A stretch of DNA of 36,112 nt from Bacillota bacterium (GCA_012510855.1 JAAZHE010000024.1:1-36112); one strand, 5' to 3'. Counted from the stretch's first letter, positions 8,213 through 16,964 are shown. The notes: generated by a model not told the origin, from the letters alone. A program made the numbers and translations.

Positions 8213-9487
8213 TTATTCTTCGACATAGGGAATGGTCATGGGACCTTCTGGCAGTACGCAGATGCGGACATTGCCGCCCCGCTCATCCACTAGTTCCTTG
8301 ACTAAAGCTGAAATGTCATGGCAGGGCTTTAGGTGAGCAGCCTTGACTTCTTCATCGGTCAGTCCATCGGTATAAAGATAGACATCTGCCTTGACCTGGA
8401 CCATTGCTTGAATCTGCACCTGCCAGCGGTCGGTGATATTGTACCGCTCTTCCCGCACGTGCTCCAAGAAGTGACACATGGACGGGGATTCCAAGAGAAT
8501 ATCCCGGTAGTTTCCGTGGTTGGGATAGCCATCACTGCACTCTGCCGCAGCTATAATCACGCCGCCCTCTCTTACGATCCGGGCAGCAGCAGACATTCCC
8601 TTCACCGTCTGATACAGGTTCTGATCCAGAGGATACCCGCTGTTGGTGGTAATCACGATATCATATGGTTCTGGAACTGCCTGCATGGCGGTCTTCCTCA
8701 CAAACTCTATACCAACCTGATGGGCCTCTTCCAAATCTCCGGCAAAGACTCCGGTGATCTCATGGTTGCGGTTCAAGGTCACATTTAGGCTGTAGGTAGG
8801 AGGACACATCCGGGCAGCTTCCATGATCGCTTGAGAAAGGGGATTGCCCTCTCGATAGGATAAGCCCCAAACGGAACGGGAATCGCCGATGAGATCCGCA
8901 TTGTGGAGATTCATGATGGTATCTCCACTAGCTACTCCCGGAGCAACCAGTTTGGGTCCTCCGCTAAAGCCAGCGAAAAAGTGGGGCTCAATAAACCCAG
9001 TTACAATCCGAACATCGGCCTCCACATACTCCTTCCGCAGTCTTATATCATAACCTGCTTTAGAAACCCCCACCTTGACGTAAGCATCTTGCTCTCCGAT
9101 GTAAGACTGGACGATCTTGTACTTCCGGGCAATTTCTGCACCTAAGATTTGGTCCAGTTCCTCTGGGGTGTTGCGCCGGTGGGTACCCAAAGCATTGATC
9201 AGGATGATCTCGATATCAGGTACAGTTTCCAGTTCCTCCAACAAGGGAGGCAGAACCCTGCTACTGGGCATGGGCCTTGTGCCGTCGCAAAATACGATAG
9301 CAACCGTATCCCCTGGTTTGACTAGTTCTCTAACCGGAGCAGACCCAATGGGATTCCGCAGTGCTTCCCTCAAGGCCTCCTTCTCATTGGGCACACCCTC
9401 AATGAACTTGGGTGTGACCACATCGGTGATGCCGTCAGGCAGCTCTACCGGCAGCCAAGTACGGCCGTATGCTAATTCAACCCGCAT
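8213..9487 (-). CDS. LarA family nickel-pincer lactate/2-hydroxyacid racemase
   Basis: A 424-residue LarA homologue. Lactobacillus LarA uses a nickel-pincer nucleotide bound covalently through Lys184, with His108, His174 and His200. Here the equivalents, offset by five, are H103 (GTHRRNTPEE), H169 (EPHFFAGFSGG), K179 (GGPKLVAPG) and H195 (NLHNADL). DGTRP (68-72) is the substrate/cofactor motif. All key residues are present, so a cofactor-dependent racemase or epimerase is likely. LarA homologues differ in substrate (lactate, malate, phenyllactate and others). The cofactor-making LarB, LarC and LarE are not in this window. The ATG at 9487 lies 14 bases after the cupin gene. It is the last gene of the sugar block and could process lactate formed from a deoxysugar. 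Confidence 0.85.
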   Translation of the reverse strand: MRVELAYGRTWLPVELPDGITDVVTPKFIEGVPNEKEALREALRNPIGSAPVRELVKPGDTVAIVFCDGTRPMPSSRVLPPLLEELETVPDIEIILINALGTHRRNTPEELDQILGAEIARKYKIVQSYIGEQDAYVKVGVSKAGYDIRLRKEYVEADVRIVTGFIEPHFFAGFSGGPKLVAPGVASGDTIMNLHNADLIGDSRSVWGLSYREGNPLSQAIMEAARMCPPTYSLNVTLNRNHEITGVFAGDLEEAHQVGIEFVRKTAMQAVPEPYDIVITTNSGYPLDQNLYQTVKGMSAAARIVREGGVIIAAAECSDGYPNHGNYRDILLESPSMCHFLEHVREERYNITDRWQVQIQAMVQVKADVYLYTDGLTDEEVKAAHLKPCHDISALVKELVDERGGNVRICVLPEGPMTIPYVEE

Positions 9488-9501
9488 CTAAATACCTCCA
9501 T

Positions 9502-9849
9502 CTAATAGAGTAGAATTGTTGCCATAATTTCCAAGGGTTCATCCCCGGTGTTGGCTATACTATGTCCAGCACCGTCGCCAGTTAGAATGGCATCACCGGC
9601 TCTCACGATTTCCTCCTTGCCATCGTCATCGACTGTGCCGGTACCCCGCAGAATATAGAAAAGCTCTTCTTCATTATCATGGTTATGAAATCCAATGGAG
9701 CACCCGGGCTGCAAAGTGATCTTGGCAAATAGTCGGGCGCGGCCTTTCAGCTCATCCTTTTTGAAAACATGCAGTAGTTCAACGGTGCCCTCTCCGCCCC
9801 GCATTCTCTCTCGAACTTCCTTGACCATCTCATCCGCCCTACGGATCAT
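9502..9849 (-). CDS. Single-domain cupin protein
   Basis: A 115-residue small beta-barrel with cupin motif 1 (GFHNHDNEEELFYILRG: His, His, Glu metal ligands) and motif 2 (GDGAGHSIANTGDEPLEI, with the last His). It resembles cupin_2 proteins often placed in sugar-catabolic operons, where some are sugar mutarotases, lyases or isomerases; the reaction here is unknown. The start chosen is ATG 9849; a GTG at 9858 in the same frame lies directly on the GAGGGAGAA ribosome site. It sits between AraD and the LarA homologue, 14 bases before the latter. Confidence 0.8.
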   Translation of the reverse strand: MIRRADEMVKEVRERMRGGEGTVELLHVFKKDELKGRARLFAKITLQPGCSIGFHNHDNEEELFYILRGTGTVDDDGKEEIVRAGDAILTGDGAGHSIANTGDEPLEIMATILLY

Positions 9850-9858
9850 AGCTACCAC

Positions 9859-10001
9859 TTCTCCCTCTATCCCAATATACAGCTTGTTAGTTCCTTTTGC
9901 AAAACCAAGATGCTTCTATCTCCACATCCCCATTTGCTTCCCCACTGGGGGCAATTCTCCTCCTTCTGGGAACACGGCCTCTGTTCTGCCGGTACCTCTA
10001 C
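9859..10001. other. Intergenic segment within the sugar operon
   Basis: A 143-base gap between the araD stop and the cupin start, with a small CCCC-AGT-GGGG hairpin possibility. I see no credible gene. The gap is large compared with the other spacings in this block, so a processing or attenuation site is possible. Confidence 0.25.
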
Positions 10002-10694
10002 CTACTTCCTCTGACCGTAATATGCGTTAGCTCCATGTTTTCTCAGGAAATGCTTATCCAGCAGCCGTTGGGGTATGGGTTCAATATCAGGCGCCAAAGA
10101 TACTGTAGCCAGTGCCATGAGAGCTACCTGTTCTAAGACTACGCTGTTGTGGACTGCCTCTGCCGGATCCTTTCCCCAGGTAAAGGGACCGTGCCCGGAC
10201 ACCAAGACCCCGGGCATCGAGAGAGGATCCCGCCCAGCAAGGGTCCTGACAATAACACTGCCGGTTTCCTCTTCGTAATCACCGGCAACCTCCTCTGCTG
10301 TTAGTGGACGGGTACAGGGGATCTCACCGTAAAAATAGTCCGCATGGGTTGTTCCCAAACAAGGTATTCCCATCCGGGCTTGGGCCCAAACAGTGGCATA
10401 GGTAGAATGGGTGTGTACAATGCCTCCCACCTCCGGCCATGCTCGATAAAGGGCGAGATGGGTGGGTGTATCCGATGAGGGACGTAGGTCTCCCTCCACC
10501 ACATTGCCCCCCAGGTCTACTACCACCATGTCCTCGGCCTTCATCTCCTCATAGGACACTCCACTGGGTTTGATTACCACCAAGCCCTGTTCCCGGCAAA
10601 TCCCACTGACATTACCCCACGTATATATAACCAGGCCCCGCCTCGGTAATTCCAGATTAGCGGCTAAGACTTCTTCCTTGAGCTGCTCCAGCAT
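10002..10694 (-). CDS. araD: L-ribulose-5-phosphate 4-epimerase
   Basis: A 230-residue class II aldolase/epimerase, nearly the length of E. coli AraD (231). Characteristic segments are [52 protein letters not shown] and a C-terminal [10 protein letters not shown]. Zinc ligands H94, H96 and H168, and the epimerase-specific catalytic residues D119 and Y226, are present; the latter two separate AraD from fuculose aldolases. The reaction converts L-ribulose-5-phosphate to D-xylulose-5-phosphate. It lies 44 bases after a RhaB-like kinase rather than a canonical AraB, so the true substrate may be broader. Identity as an AraD-type enzyme is strong. Confidence 0.92.
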   Translation of the reverse strand: MLEQLKEEVLAANLELPRRGLVIYTWGNVSGICREQGLVVIKPSGVSYEEMKAEDMVVVDLGGNVVEGDLRPSSDTPTHLALYRAWPEVGGIVHTHSTYATVWAQARMGIPCLGTTHADYFYGEIPCTRPLTAEEVAGDYEEETGSVIVRTLAGRDPLSMPGVLVSGHGPFTWGKDPAEAVHNSVVLEQVALMALATVSLAPDIEPIPQRLLDKHFLRKHGANAYYGQRK

Positions 10695-10738
10695 GAATGC
10701 TCCCTCCCGCTTGAGTATACCATCACTATCTCCCAGGG

Positions 10739-12229
10739 TTAACTGACTACTAAGTCATTAAATTTGTCATAGACGTCGTCCCACGGCCCCTTGTCCTGGG
10801 GTTCATACATCTTGACAGGGAAGGAGCGGCGGACAAGCTGCCGAGCCTCGGCAAGAGAATTGATGTCTCCCAAGGCCATGGCCTGCATCAAGATGTTCCC
10901 CGTTGCTGTCGCTTCGATGGGGCCAGCCACTACTGTCAGTCCCGTGGCATCTGCAGCCAGCTGGCAGAGAAGTTCATTCTGCGTGCCGCCACCCACCATA
11001 TGGATCACCCGGGCCGGCCGACCGGTGATCTCCTCCAGCCGATCTACTGTCCAGCGGTACTTCAAAGCCAAGCTCTCTAAGCAGCAGCGGATCAGGGCAG
11101 CTTCAGTGTCTGGCACCGGCTGATTGGTCCGCCGGCAGAAATCCTGAATGGCCTCCGGCATGTCCGGGGGATTCATGAACTCATCAGCATCGGGGTCGAT
11201 AAAGGCCTGGAGCGGCTTAGCGGTTCTGGCCATCTCGGTGAGTTCATCATAGGAGTATTCGTTGCCTGCCCGGCGGAAGCTGCGGCGGCACTGCTGGACC
11301 AGCCAGAGTCCCATGATATTCTTCAAGAAACGATAGGTGCCGCACACACCGCCTTCGTTGGTGAAATTATTGGCCAGGCTTTGCTCGTTGACGATGGGCT
11401 CCCTGGACTCCACTCCCATCAGTGACCAGGTACCAGAGCTTATGTACACATAATCGCTCTCCTCTGTGGGCACAGCCGCTACCGCAGAGCCCGTATCGTG
11501 ACTGGCCGGGACGATTACCGGAATCTCAGCTCCTTCAATGCCCAGCTCTTGAGTAACAGCCGGTCTGACTGACCCAATTACAGTCCCCGGCTCCACGATC
11601 TCAGTCAGAAGCCCACGGCGAATAGAGAACTTGTCCAAGAGCTCAAAGGCCCAATTCCGGTGGTTTGGATCCAGCATCTGCGTGGTAGAGGCAATGGTAA
11701 ACTCGGTAACCTTGCGTCCTGTGAACCAAAAATCAAAGAGGTTGGGCATCAACAGCATGGTCTCAGCTTGAGCTAGGATGGGGGAGTCTATTCTTGCCAA
11801 GGCCAACAACTGAAACAGCGTATTAAAACGAATAAACTGATTGCCCGTCGCCCTAAACAGCTCTTCTCTGGGAACTACCTTAAAGGCCTCTTCCATGATT
11901 CCTTCGGTGTGGGGATCCCGATAGTGGATGGGATTACCCAAAAGCTCATCGCCGCGGCCCAAAAGGCCGAAGTCTACACCCCAGGTATCGATGGCCATGC
12001 TGGCGACATCGCTTCCGTATGACCGCACACATTGGGCTAATCCCTGTTTCATCTCATGGAAAAGTCTTAGGGCATCCCAATAGGTAGTAGACAACACAGT
12101 AACCGGCTGGTTGGGGAATCGATGCAAAACTTCCAGTTCTATCCGCTCGCCATCGAAATGACCAACTATAGCCCGTCCGCTTTCGGCGCCCAAATCAAAG
12201 GCTAGAAACTTCTTCCCTTTGTGAGCCAA
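10739..12229 (-). CDS. rhaB: Rhamnulokinase-type FGGY carbohydrate kinase
   Basis: A two-domain FGGY kinase of about 497 residues. The N-terminal ATP/phosphate motif [12 protein letters not shown] (8-19) is the rhamnulokinase form (DLGAESGR); then come [35 protein letters not shown] and the C-terminal [20 protein letters not shown]. It should phosphorylate a ketose, classically L-rhamnulose at C1. The frame extends to ATG 12253, but no ribosome site precedes that codon. AAGGAGG eight bases before TTG 12229 makes the TTG the best start; ATG 12235 is possible. The adjacent AraD points to an L-ribulose- or L-fuculose-like product, so the symbol reflects family, not proven substrate. Confidence 0.83.
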   Translation of the reverse strand: MAHKGKKFLAFDLGAESGRAIVGHFDGERIELEVLHRFPNQPVTVLSTTYWDALRLFHEMKQGLAQCVRSYGSDVASMAIDTWGVDFGLLGRGDELLGNPIHYRDPHTEGIMEEAFKVVPREELFRATGNQFIRFNTLFQLLALARIDSPILAQAETMLLMPNLFDFWFTGRKVTEFTIASTTQMLDPNHRNWAFELLDKFSIRRGLLTEIVEPGTVIGSVRPAVTQELGIEGAEIPVIVPASHDTGSAVAAVPTEESDYVYISSGTWSLMGVESREPIVNEQSLANNFTNEGGVCGTYRFLKNIMGLWLVQQCRRSFRRAGNEYSYDELTEMARTAKPLQAFIDPDADEFMNPPDMPEAIQDFCRRTNQPVPDTEAALIRCCLESLALKYRWTVDRLEEITGRPARVIHMVGGGTQNELLCQLAADATGLTVVAGPIEATATGNILMQAMALGDINSLAEARQLVRRSFPVKMYEPQDKGPWDDVYDKFNDLVVS

Positions 12230-12452
12230 CCCCATTCCCTCCTTGCAGCTCATGTTAAGTCAGTAGAAGTAGTCAATTTATATGTAATTGTTCTTGCTAA
12301 ACAAGAAAAATCCCTTGCCCTTGAAGGGGTACTTCACCGACCATTTGGCTGCGGCATACCACCCAATCATTGCCCGGAGGGCTTCTATGTTATAAGATGG
12401 GGTTAGCAAATACTACCGTAGACAGGGACTACAGCGAAATGGAGGTCTTGAT

Positions 12453-12752
12453 ATGAGTTCAAATCCACTTGCCGTGATAGAGGCCAAGGATAAGAAGCTC
12501 TACGACAACCTCACAGCCACTAGGAAGATGATCTTTGAAGATGGAGCCCTAGGCGCTAGACACAAGCTGCTTATTGCTATGGCACTAGATGCTGCCCTCG
12601 GAGCTAGTGCAGGTGTAAAATCCTTAGCATTGCAGGCCATGGAGGCCGGTGCCACTGAGGAGGAGATCATGGAAGCTATACGGGTTGCCTACTATGTGAC
12701 CGGTGCAGCAAGTGTGTACACTGCTGCAGCGGGATTGCAAGATGTGTTCTAG
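12453..12752 (+). CDS. Carboxymuconolactone decarboxylase-like (AhpD fold) protein lacking the CxxC
   Basis: A 99-residue all-helical protein with the AhpD/CMD pattern: a lead-in FEDGALGARHKLLIAMALDAALG, then a helix, then MEAGATEEEIMEAIRVAYYVTGAAS. In AhpD-type peroxidases this fold has a CxxC-x3-H site after the ALG segment; here it reads GASAGVKSLAL, with no cysteine and no histidine. It is therefore unlikely to be a disulfide reductase and may be a decarboxylase-like or structural variant. ATG 12453 has GGAGG seven bases upstream. It stands divergent from the rhaB-type kinase. Confidence 0.78.
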   Translation: MSSNPLAVIEAKDKKLYDNLTATRKMIFEDGALGARHKLLIAMALDAALGASAGVKSLALQAMEAGATEEEIMEAIRVAYYVTGAASVYTAAAGLQDVF

Positions 12753-12784
12753 GGCTCCATCCCAGTTGATAGATGGTGAGACCA

Positions 12785-13222
12785 ATGACTAGTAGCGCTT
12801 CAGACCAGATAACCGACATTGCCGAGAAGTATAACCTCAGACTGTTGGTGTATTTCGGCAGCTATATGACAGAGTCCTATAGTGAGGAGAGCGATATTGA
12901 TATCGCCTACTTAGCTGAAAAACCACTGAACACCGCCGAAAAACTGGGCCTCCTTAGGGAGCTGATCGTGACCCACCGAAAAAGCGAAGTAGACTTGGTC
13001 GACCTTCAGACAGCCGACCCACTGCTGCGCTACGAAATCGCGACCAGCGGACGGCCATTCTATGAGAGGGAAAAAGGTCTGTTTGAGCAACTGAGCCTAT
13101 TTTACATCAAACAGATCTATGAGCTGAAGCCCGTCATACGTGAGAGAATCAAAACCATCCGCAGGGAGATTCAGGAGCTGATAACCGATGGTGACCAAGG
13201 CCATCATTTGCGAGAAACTTAA
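12785..13222 (+). CDS. mntA: MntA-type nucleotidyltransferase antitoxin
   Basis: A minimal nucleotidyltransferase of about 145 residues with the diagnostic GSx10DxD motif: G25-S26, then D37-I-D39 in GSYMTESYSEESDID, and a third acidic strand SEVDLVDL. In characterised MntA-HepT systems MntA transfers AMP units to a tyrosine of HepT and so silences its RNase activity. The start chosen is ATG 12785, behind GGTGAG; an in-frame ATG at 12773 adds four residues. The gene overlaps hepT by 35 bases, the normal tight arrangement. The C-terminal helical extension (ELKPVIRERIKTIRREI) is longer than that of the shortest family members. Confidence 0.88.
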   Translation: MTSSASDQITDIAEKYNLRLLVYFGSYMTESYSEESDIDIAYLAEKPLNTAEKLGLLRELIVTHRKSEVDLVDLQTADPLLRYEIATSGRPFYEREKGLFEQLSLFYIKQIYELKPVIRERIKTIRREIQELITDGDQGHHLRET

Positions 13223-13610
13223 GACATTAGCCCACTACTATTCTGAGCTTGAGGAGCTCGCTGCTGGGTTAACCCTAGAAAGGTATCTGTCCGACCTAAT
13301 GCGGAAACGAGCGATCGAGCGAGAAATCCAGCTAATAGTAGAGTGCGCCACCGATGTCAACAACATGATCCTCAAGCTCCTCGATCGCGGTCCGGCCAGA
13401 GACTACTTTAATTCCTTTATTGAACTGGCGGAGAGCGATGTGTTCGACATGGACTTTGCCCTGGCCATAGCCCCTTCGACAGGGTTACGCAATATCTTGG
13501 TCCACGAATATGAAGTCATTGATGATGCCATTGTTTTCCAGTCCATAGACAGCGTGCTTCGCTATTACAAAGAGTACCTCTCAGCACTCTCAGAGTATCT
13601 CGATTGCTGA
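13188..13610 (+). CDS. hepT: HepT-type HEPN ribonuclease toxin
   Basis: A 140-residue helical HEPN protein. The active-site motif Rx4HxY is intact as R101-NILV-H106-E-Y108; R and H are the RNase residues and Tyr is the site AMPylated by MntA in studied systems. Other HEPN features are the leading helix with LEELAAGLTLERYL and IEREIQLIVECATDVNNMI. ATG 13188 is inside the end of mntA, with AGGAG about ten bases upstream. Toxin and antitoxin both keep their catalytic motifs, so the module looks active. A strong hairpin follows four bases after the stop. Confidence 0.9.
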   Translation: MVTKAIICEKLKTLAHYYSELEELAAGLTLERYLSDLMRKRAIEREIQLIVECATDVNNMILKLLDRGPARDYFNSFIELAESDVFDMDFALAIAPSTGLRNILVHEYEVIDDAIVFQSIDSVLRYYKEYLSALSEYLDC

Positions 13611-13613
13611 AAG

Positions 13614-13652
13614 GGCTGGCTGACAAGATCCCGCGAATACTGTCAGCCAGCC
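13614..13652 (+). terminator. Rho-independent-like terminator after mntA-hepT
   Basis: Perfect 12-base arms GGCTGGCTGACA and TGTCAGCCAGCC with a 15-base loop, then TTCCTC. The stem starts right after the hepT stop. The T-tract is short, but the stem is long. Confidence 0.65.
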
Positions 13653-13708
13653 TTCCTCATGCAGCACAGGACGCCCAGGCGCAGCTCGGAGTGATGGGAC
13701 TAGGGAAG

Positions 13709-13954
13709 TCAAGAAGACTTACCGCTGGTCAGCACTTCCTTGAGTCTGCCTTTAGTCGGTACCATCCCAATAAACATTACCTTTTCGTCAACCACCAAAG
13801 CAGGGGTGACCATAACCCCATAACTAATAATCTCATTGGGGTCACCAACTTTCTCTATTTTGGCATCGAGTCCCTCCTCCTCCACCACCTCCCGCACTAA
13901 TTGTTCCACCTTACTGCACCGTGGACAGCCGGTACCCAGCACCTTGATGTTCAT
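13709..13954 (-). CDS. Small thioredoxin-fold redox protein (CPRC active site)
   Basis: An 81-residue thioredoxin-like protein of the thioredoxin_3 / redox-active disulfide protein type. The N-terminal beta strand MNIKVLGTG leads to C10-P-R-C13, and the cis-proline segment is VMVTPALVVDEKV. It probably reduces or shuttles disulfides in the cytoplasm. ATG 13954 has AAAGGAG nine bases before it; the frame extends upstream to 13993, but that part lacks a ribosome site. Family members often accompany arsenic or permease genes; none is adjacent here. Confidence 0.85.
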   Translation of the reverse strand: MNIKVLGTGCPRCSKVEQLVREVVEEEGLDAKIEKVGDPNEIISYGVMVTPALVVDEKVMFIGMVPTKGRLKEVLTSGKSS

Positions 13955-14335
13955 TTTCAACAGCTCCTTTGCTTGGTAGTTCAAATTCATCATACAGGCC
14001 GGAGTCTTCCCATAATGTTATCTTAGCAGCTGCTCAGCCGCTTGTTCCCATGAGTGCACCGATTGTCCGTGCCTCCGCCAGCTACCCGACTTAATGTCCG
14101 GATGGCTGCCGACTAGAGCCCTAATGGACACGCTCAATTAGCAACTCTATAGGTAGCATCTGCTGGACAATTCGGCAAAGAAACTTGATTACCTTTCAGC
14201 AAATTGGGCTTCCGGACTGAACGAAACCAGGGATTTGAACTCAACAAAAAAGCCCTGCCCGTATATGAGCAGGGATTCTGTTCCCCCCACACTCCATTAA
14301 GATCTTGAACAAGTCAAAAAAGGCAGCGATGGGAT
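13955..14335. other. Gene-free segment between thioredoxin and MFS genes
   Basis: This stretch holds the terminator at 14246-14274 for the minus-strand MFS gene. A 39-codon minus-strand open frame (14018-14137) has no ribosome site. I see no RNA gene or riboswitch consensus. Confidence 0.4.
14246..14274 (-). terminator. Rho-independent terminator of the DUF362-MFS operon
   Basis: On the minus strand, CCCTGC and GCAGGG arms enclose a ten-base loop and are followed by CTTTTTT. It lies about 60 bases after the MFS stop. Confidence 0.8.
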
Positions 14336-15613
14336 TTACGTCTCTATAGATGCCGGAAAAGACTTAGTAGGCAAGGAGCCTGCCTGTGCCAGTGCAGGCA
14401 GCGCCGCGGCCAAGATAAACACCACACCATAGCCGGCAGTTGTCACTATAAATCCCCCAACAAAGGGTGCTAGGAACAAGGGAATCTGCATCGTGCTGGA
14501 CAATGCTGTGTACACAGCAAGATCCTGAGGAGGGACTGTCTCCAGGATGCAGTTGGTTCCAACAGACCAACCGCTGGCCCCAATTCCGAGGAAAAAATAA
14601 GCCAACAGCATCAGAGTCAACCTTCCGCTGGTGAAAGGCAGCAAAGCTGCAGACAGTGCTGTCGCGGGTGCCAGGGCCTGGGCAATACCTACATAGCCTA
14701 TTACCATCCTATAGCCCCTGGAGTGCCCCATATAGCCCCAGAATAGACCTCCAACCACCGAACCCAAAGTCTGGGCAGAGATAAAATACCCTGCGGCACT
14801 GACTGGCAGTCCCAAGATCTCTTTTGCATAGACAACATAAAAGGGAAGGGCCAAGCCGCTTAACCCTATGAGAAAAATCTTAGCCACAATGCGCACAAAA
14901 ACCGGCTCTCTCTTCAGGTACTCAGGCAATCTTCTCAGAAACTGAGCAAAGGGTTCAGCCTCTTTGTACACCTTTCCCGGTGGTTCCTTCACCAAAGCTA
15001 TGGACGCGAAAGAACCCATAAAAAGGACAAAGGAAAGGATAAAGAGTATCCCGTAGTTAGCGGGAAAGCTTAGGGCGTCGCTTTCCAAAACCCTCGTTAC
15101 AAGAAAACCAAGGCAGAAGGCCCCGAGGCTGCCAAAGGCCTGCATCAGCCCAAAGAATCGGCCCCTCTGTCTCTCGGGTACGCACTTGCCGACAATATCA
15201 GTCCAAGTAAGTCCAGCACACCCCTCTCCCAACCAAAAGAGAGAATGGGTTATGAAAACCAAGGCGATGAGCAGCGCCGTTGGTATTCTATGGGCAAACA
15301 GCAGCGCCGCTCCCAAGAAACCAATGGGGATCCGGGCAAGGCAAGCATAGAGCAGCCACGGCAGCTTCCGCTCCCGGTGCTTGACGAAATTGGCCACGGG
15401 CAGCGCCGGAAGCCACATGCCGGCAAACCTCAAAGTTCCCAATAATCCCACCAATAAAGATGAGCCGGTGAGTCGATCCACCAAAAGGGGCATCGTTGTA
15501 GCTGGGTCGAACAGCGCTAAAGCCGGGATAAATAGGATTCCTTCCCCCAGCAGCGCCCAGAAGTTGCGACGTTGGATGGAATCACCTTTGGCGTTACTGA
15601 CCGAAATCCCCAT
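14336..15613 (-). CDS. Major facilitator superfamily transporter
   Basis: A 425-residue protein with about twelve hydrophobic segments and a central charged loop (VKEPPGKVYKEAEPFAQF, about residues 210-228) separating two six-helix bundles. The segment after helix 4 (VPERQRGRFFGLMQAFGSLG) is the usual MFS loop with basic residues. Substrate cannot be read from sequence; the general look is of the export-type MFS with no sugar signature. ATG 15613 lies two bases after the stop of the DUF362 gene, with GGAG eight bases upstream, so the two are coupled. Confidence 0.85.
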   Translation of the reverse strand: MGISVSNAKGDSIQRRNFWALLGEGILFIPALALFDPATTMPLLVDRLTGSSLLVGLLGTLRFAGMWLPALPVANFVKHRERKLPWLLYACLARIPIGFLGAALLFAHRIPTALLIALVFITHSLFWLGEGCAGLTWTDIVGKCVPERQRGRFFGLMQAFGSLGAFCLGFLVTRVLESDALSFPANYGILFILSFVLFMGSFASIALVKEPPGKVYKEAEPFAQFLRRLPEYLKREPVFVRIVAKIFLIGLSGLALPFYVVYAKEILGLPVSAAGYFISAQTLGSVVGGLFWGYMGHSRGYRMVIGYVGIAQALAPATALSAALLPFTSGRLTLMLLAYFFLGIGASGWSVGTNCILETVPPQDLAVYTALSSTMQIPLFLAPFVGGFIVTTAGYGVVFILAAALPALAQAGSLPTKSFPASIET

Positions 15614-15615
15614 GA

Positions 15616-16701
15616 CTATACTCCAATCGTAACCAGCTCATAGCGGCGGGTCCCCATTCCCATCCGTTCGGCATGGTCAAGCTGCGCATTATAGTCATTC
15701 TCCGGCCACATATCTTTGAACAAATCTTTCTTCGCAGCTTCAGCCAAAAGATCAACCGTCGCCTGGTCAATAGCCACCGGATCATAGGAGGCGAGGATCC
15801 CCACATCTCTGACTACCGCAGGTTGCGGCTTCCCAGCGCAATCACACTCTTTAGTCACATGGATAAGGAAGTTAAAGCAAGCCACTTTATCCCGCTTATT
15901 CTTAATGGCTCCCCACGCGTATTCCGCCATCTTCTCCTGCAGAGATCGGCTCGTCCCTTCCCAATTGACTTTGACGGCGCCGAATCGGCAGGTGGCAGTG
16001 CATTCTGCACACCCATAACAAACACTCTCATCAATCTGGGCTTTGCCCTCCACCATCCTAATGGCATCCACGGGACACCACTTTATGCAGAGGCCGCAGG
16101 CACGGCAAACATCCCGTAAGATCTGTGGTTTCACATCTGAATGCTGGTTCTGCTTACCGCTGCGGCTGGCACTGCCCATACCTATATTTTTAATGGCAGC
16201 GCCGAGGCCAGTACCTCCATGGCCCGTCGGATGGGACAAAACGAACAAGACATCGCTATGGAGAATATCATTGGCGATTTTTACACTCTTAAAGTGGACG
16301 CCGTCGATGGGCACTTCTTCATAGCTCTTGGAGCGGATCCCATCGGCAATGATTACCGGTATCCCCATGTTTTCAGGACCAAATCCGTGGGCATAGGCCT
16401 GCATCAAGTGATCCACAGAGTTTGACCGCTGCCCCCGGTAGAGGGTATTGGCGTCGGTCAAATACGGTTTTACGCCTTCACTCTTGAGCGCATTAATCAA
16501 TGGTTTTAGGTAATCCGGTTTTATATGGCCCGTGTTAAGCCTTTCACCAAAGTGCATCTTCATCGCCACCAGATCGCCTTCTTCAAGTATGCTGCGGAAA
16601 TTGGCGGCTCGATAAAGCTCCAGAGTCTTCTGAGCTACGTCTTCCTTAGATGGATTATCTTCTACAGGTGCAAACCAGACTTTGCTGACCTTGTCTTTCA
16701 A
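15616..16701 (-). CDS. DUF362 protein with two [4Fe-4S] ferredoxin clusters
   Basis: About 361 residues. The N-terminal DUF362 domain has GDLVAMKMHFGE, YLTDANTLYRG and LSHPTGHGGTGLGAAIKN. Two ferredoxin motifs follow: CRACGLCIKWCP and CYGCAECTATC, each with four cysteines for a [4Fe-4S] cluster. A C-terminal region, CDCAGKPQPAVVRDVGILASYDPVAIDQA, is typical of the family. The biochemical role is unknown; electron transfer is likely. The frame extends to ATG 16752, preceded only by a modest AAGGGA. TTG 16701, behind GGGGGG and directly before the conserved KVSKVWF strand, is my choice. It is coupled to the MFS gene. Confidence 0.8.
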   Translation of the reverse strand: MKDKVSKVWFAPVEDNPSKEDVAQKTLELYRAANFRSILEEGDLVAMKMHFGERLNTGHIKPDYLKPLINALKSEGVKPYLTDANTLYRGQRSNSVDHLMQAYAHGFGPENMGIPVIIADGIRSKSYEEVPIDGVHFKSVKIANDILHSDVLFVLSHPTGHGGTGLGAAIKNIGMGSASRSGKQNQHSDVKPQILRDVCRACGLCIKWCPVDAIRMVEGKAQIDESVCYGCAECTATCRFGAVKVNWEGTSRSLQEKMAEYAWGAIKNKRDKVACFNFLIHVTKECDCAGKPQPAVVRDVGILASYDPVAIDQATVDLLAEAAKKDLFKDMWPENDYNAQLDHAERMGMGTRRYELVTIGV

Positions 16702-16896
16702 TTTCTTGCCCCCCAATCTGGTGCAGTATAGCCCCTTCCTCAATGTTACCATCAGAACAATCCCTTAGATTTAGTGGCCATAAAGGAAGAAAGCCCAAAG
16801 GCTTTCCATATTCTATTATACGCAAAGATTAGATAACCTCCTTTCGCCCCAGAGGTAATATCAATCAGACTCCAATTCTTGGCTGAAAAACAGGAA

Positions 16897-16902
16897 TATA
16901 AT
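16897..16902 (+). promoter_or_regulatory. -10-like element TATAAT before the Gfo/Idh/MocA gene
   Basis: A perfect TATAAT lies about 60 bases before the start codon at 16965. No good -35 hexamer is seen at normal spacing, which would fit an activator-dependent or repressed promoter. Confidence 0.4.
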
Positions 16903-16921
16903 GGATGTGGGAGAAATTCGT

Positions 16922-16937
16922 TAATGTGCACACATTA
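16922..16937. promoter_or_regulatory. Operator-like palindrome TAATGTG-CA-CACATTA
   Basis: Seven-base perfect inverted arms separated by two bases lie about 20 bases after the TATAAT, where a repressor would block transcription. The regulator is not identified in this window. Confidence 0.5.
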
Positions 16938-16964
16938 TCGCCCAGACAAGAGGAGGAGGGTCTT

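Noticed and set aside
14018-14137. 39-codon minus-strand open frame from a TTG
   Set aside because: No ribosome site, no recognised family and too short; kept only as a possible gene remnant.
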